Source of the DNA: Lysobacterales bacterium
GTDB lineage: Bacteria > Pseudomonadota > Gammaproteobacteria > Xanthomonadales > SZUA-5
DNA: 64,000 nucleotides
NCBI GenBank assembly: GCA_022844135.1
Contig: JALHMG010000006.1
Coordinates: 1 to 64,000, forward strand
Direction of reading: 5' to 3'
How positions within the stretch are numbered: position 1 is the first letter of the stretch; each line of letters begins with the position of its first letter. The notes beneath the pieces were generated by a model. It saw only the letters and a list, made by a program, of their open reading frames with translations, had not been told where the DNA came from and did not search any database. Shown piece after piece: positions 62,697-64,000 of the stretch. Both the position numbers and the translations under genes were made by a program.

Positions 62697-62809
62697 CGTA
62701 GAGGTCTACCTGGGGTGATACGGCGGCAGGAGGCTAACACACGGGTTTGGCGGAGAAAAGACATCAGCTGCGATTGGCGCAACAGAGTGTTGCGCGGATG
62801 CTACAAATT

Positions 62810-62864
62810 GGGAGCGCCGACGTCCTCGTCGGCCGTTCGCAGTCGGAGCGTGGCGGCGCTCCCA
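62810..62864. repeat. Dispersed GGGAGCG-type repeat, copy 3 (hairpin)
   Basis: GGGAGCGCCGACGTCCTCGT followed by CGGC, with the closing arm GGCGCTCCC at 62855-62863, so this copy forms a complete hairpin of about 54 bases. It ends immediately after the uvrB stop codon and may act in termination. Shorter copies lie at 15211 and 58401. Confidence 0.7.
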
Positions 62865-62865
62865 G

Positions 62866-64000
62866 TCAACTCAACAACCCCTGCGCACGAATGCGCTTGA
62901 TCTCATCCCGAAGCCTGGCCGCCGCCTCGAATTCGAGGTTCTGCGCGTGTTGAAACATCTGATCCTCGAGCTTCTTCAAGCGCGCACCCAGGGTCTCCGG
63001 GCTCATCGCAGCATAGTCGATGCGCGGCTCGGCGACCGCGGCAGTTCCGATGGTCTGCGGCCCGCGCCTTGCGCGTTTCGATGAGCTGCCGTTGTCGTTA
63101 GCTGGTTCTTCGCGCGCACCCTCCATCACATCCATGATGCGCTTGACGATCGATTTGGGCGTGATGTTGTGCGCCTGGTTGTAAGCCACTTGCCGTTCGC
63201 GACGGCGGTCAGTCTCGTCGAGCGCGCGACGCATCGAGTCGGTGATGCGGTCGGCGTACAGGATTGCTTTGCCGCGCAAGTTGCGGGCGGCGCGACCGAT
63301 GGTCTGGATCAGCGAACCACCGCTGCGCAGAAAACCCTCCTTGTCCGCGTCCAGAATCGCCACCAGAGAAACCTCGGGCATGTCCAGACCCTCGCGCAGC
63401 AGGTTGATCCCCACCAGCACATCGAACCTACCCAGACGCAGGTCGCGGATCATCTCGACACGCTCTACCGTTTCGATATCCGAGTGCAGATAGCGCACTT
63501 TGATCCCTTGTTCGGTCAAATAGTCGGTCAGATTCTCCGCCATGCGTTTGGTCAACGTGGTGACCAAAACCCGATCGCCCCAGCGGTTGCGTTCGCGAAT
63601 CTCCGAGAGCAGATCGTCGACCTGGCTCGCAACCGGGCGAATTTCGGTAATCGGGTCGACCAGACCGGTCGGGCGTACAACTTGTTCGATGACACGATTG
63701 TCGGTCTTGCGCAGCTCGTACGGGCCAGGCGTTGCGGAAACGAAGATCGCGCGCGGCGCGCGGTTCTCCCATTCCTCGAACCGCAGCGGGCGATTGTCGA
63801 GCGCGCTCGGCAGACGGAACCCGTATTCGACGAGGGTCTCTTTGCGCGAGCGATCGCCCTTGTACATCGCACCCAACTGCGGCACGGTGACGTGGCTTTC
63901 GTCGATTACCATCAGCGCGTCCGGCGGCAAATAGTCGAACAACGTGGGCGGCGCTTCGCCCTCGCCGCGACCGGTGAGATGGCGCGAGTAGTTTTCGATG
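62866..64000 (-). CDS. uvrB: Excinuclease ABC subunit B, 3' part
   Basis: The frame is open to the right edge, where it reads [20 protein letters not shown] in its 5' direction, so the gene is cut by the window (about 378 residues seen of about 670). Helicase motifs [67 protein letters not shown] and QTIGRAARN are present, as is the C-terminal UVR motif ([20 protein letters not shown]) that contacts UvrC. It verifies DNA damage and loads UvrC in nucleotide-excision repair. Confidence 0.97.
   Translation of the reverse strand, partial: IENYSRHLTGRGEGEAPPTLFDYLPPDALMVIDESHVTVPQLGAMYKGDRSRKETLVEYGFRLPSALDNRPLRFEEWENRAPRAIFVSATPGPYELRKTDNRVIEQVVRPTGLVDPITEIRPVASQVDDLLSEIRERNRWGDRVLVTTLTKRMAENLTDYLTEQGIKVRYLHSDIETVERVEMIRDLRLGRFDVLVGINLLREGLDMPEVSLVAILDADKEGFLRSGGSLIQTIGRAARNLRGKAILYADRITDSMRRALDETDRRRERQVAYNQAHNITPKSIVKRIMDVMEGAREEPANDNGSSSKRARRGPQTIGTAAVAEPRIDYAAMSPETLGARLKKLEDQMFQHAQNLEFEAAARLRDEIKRIRAQGLLS

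Overview
The window is 64 kb of high-GC chromosomal DNA from a gammaproteobacterium, most likely Lysobacterales (Xanthomonadales). The lpxC / DUF721 / M23 peptidase neighbourhood, a RelA with no intact HD hydrolase motif, AcnD, an E3 with an N-terminal lipoyl domain, and a secreted protein ending in FADGFE all fit that order. The genus cannot be read from the sequence. No rRNA, tRNA, CRISPR array or prophage was seen.

Layout. 1-4.7 kb is an accessory edge: two vapBC-type toxin-antitoxin loci (one toxin frameshifted), two kinds of small inverted-repeat elements, an AT-richer orphan secreted protein and degenerate DNA. 4.7-12.8 kb holds a giant receptor-like Ser/Thr kinase (winged helix, pseudokinase, kinase, membrane segment, TPRs), a LytTR-type two-component pair and a secreted hydrolase. 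13.1-15.5 kb carries rpoD and a small exported protein that may have an Sm-like fold; 15.7-17.9 kb carries a large secreted CxxCH protein. 18.0-22.5 kb is the most interesting block: a SLATT-like membrane protein convergent with a tightly packed TIR fragment / metallophosphoesterase / CHAT-protease operon, which looks like an undescribed conflict or immunity cassette. A third toxin-antitoxin pair lies just upstream of it.

23.6-35.5 kb is mostly signalling: an FHA-GGDEF protein with a degenerate GGAEF site, a fumarylacetoacetase-family enzyme, an ECF sigma / Ser-Thr kinase pair with ATGA overlap, and a five-gene overlapping run (oxidoreductase, MFS, histidine kinase, LytTR regulator, DUF3142 lipoprotein). 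35.5-46 kb mixes metabolism (acnD; hppD and hmgA for tyrosine catabolism) with a Septu-like ptuAB defence locus. The ptuB gene is interrupted by a 152-bp hairpin-rich element. Removing the element and one CTAG copy restores the frame exactly, so the element is mobile and makes a 4-bp duplication. Three further copies occur in the window.

46-64 kb is more conserved: SPOR, LprI-like and DUF2059 proteins, lpdA, a third kinase with an exported partner, relA, an SDR enzyme, an M23 peptidase, a DciA-like DUF721 protein, lpxC and the 3' part of uvrB running off the right edge. Recurring themes are Hanks-type kinases joined to TPRs, short stop/start overlaps inside operons, and several families of small intergenic repeats.
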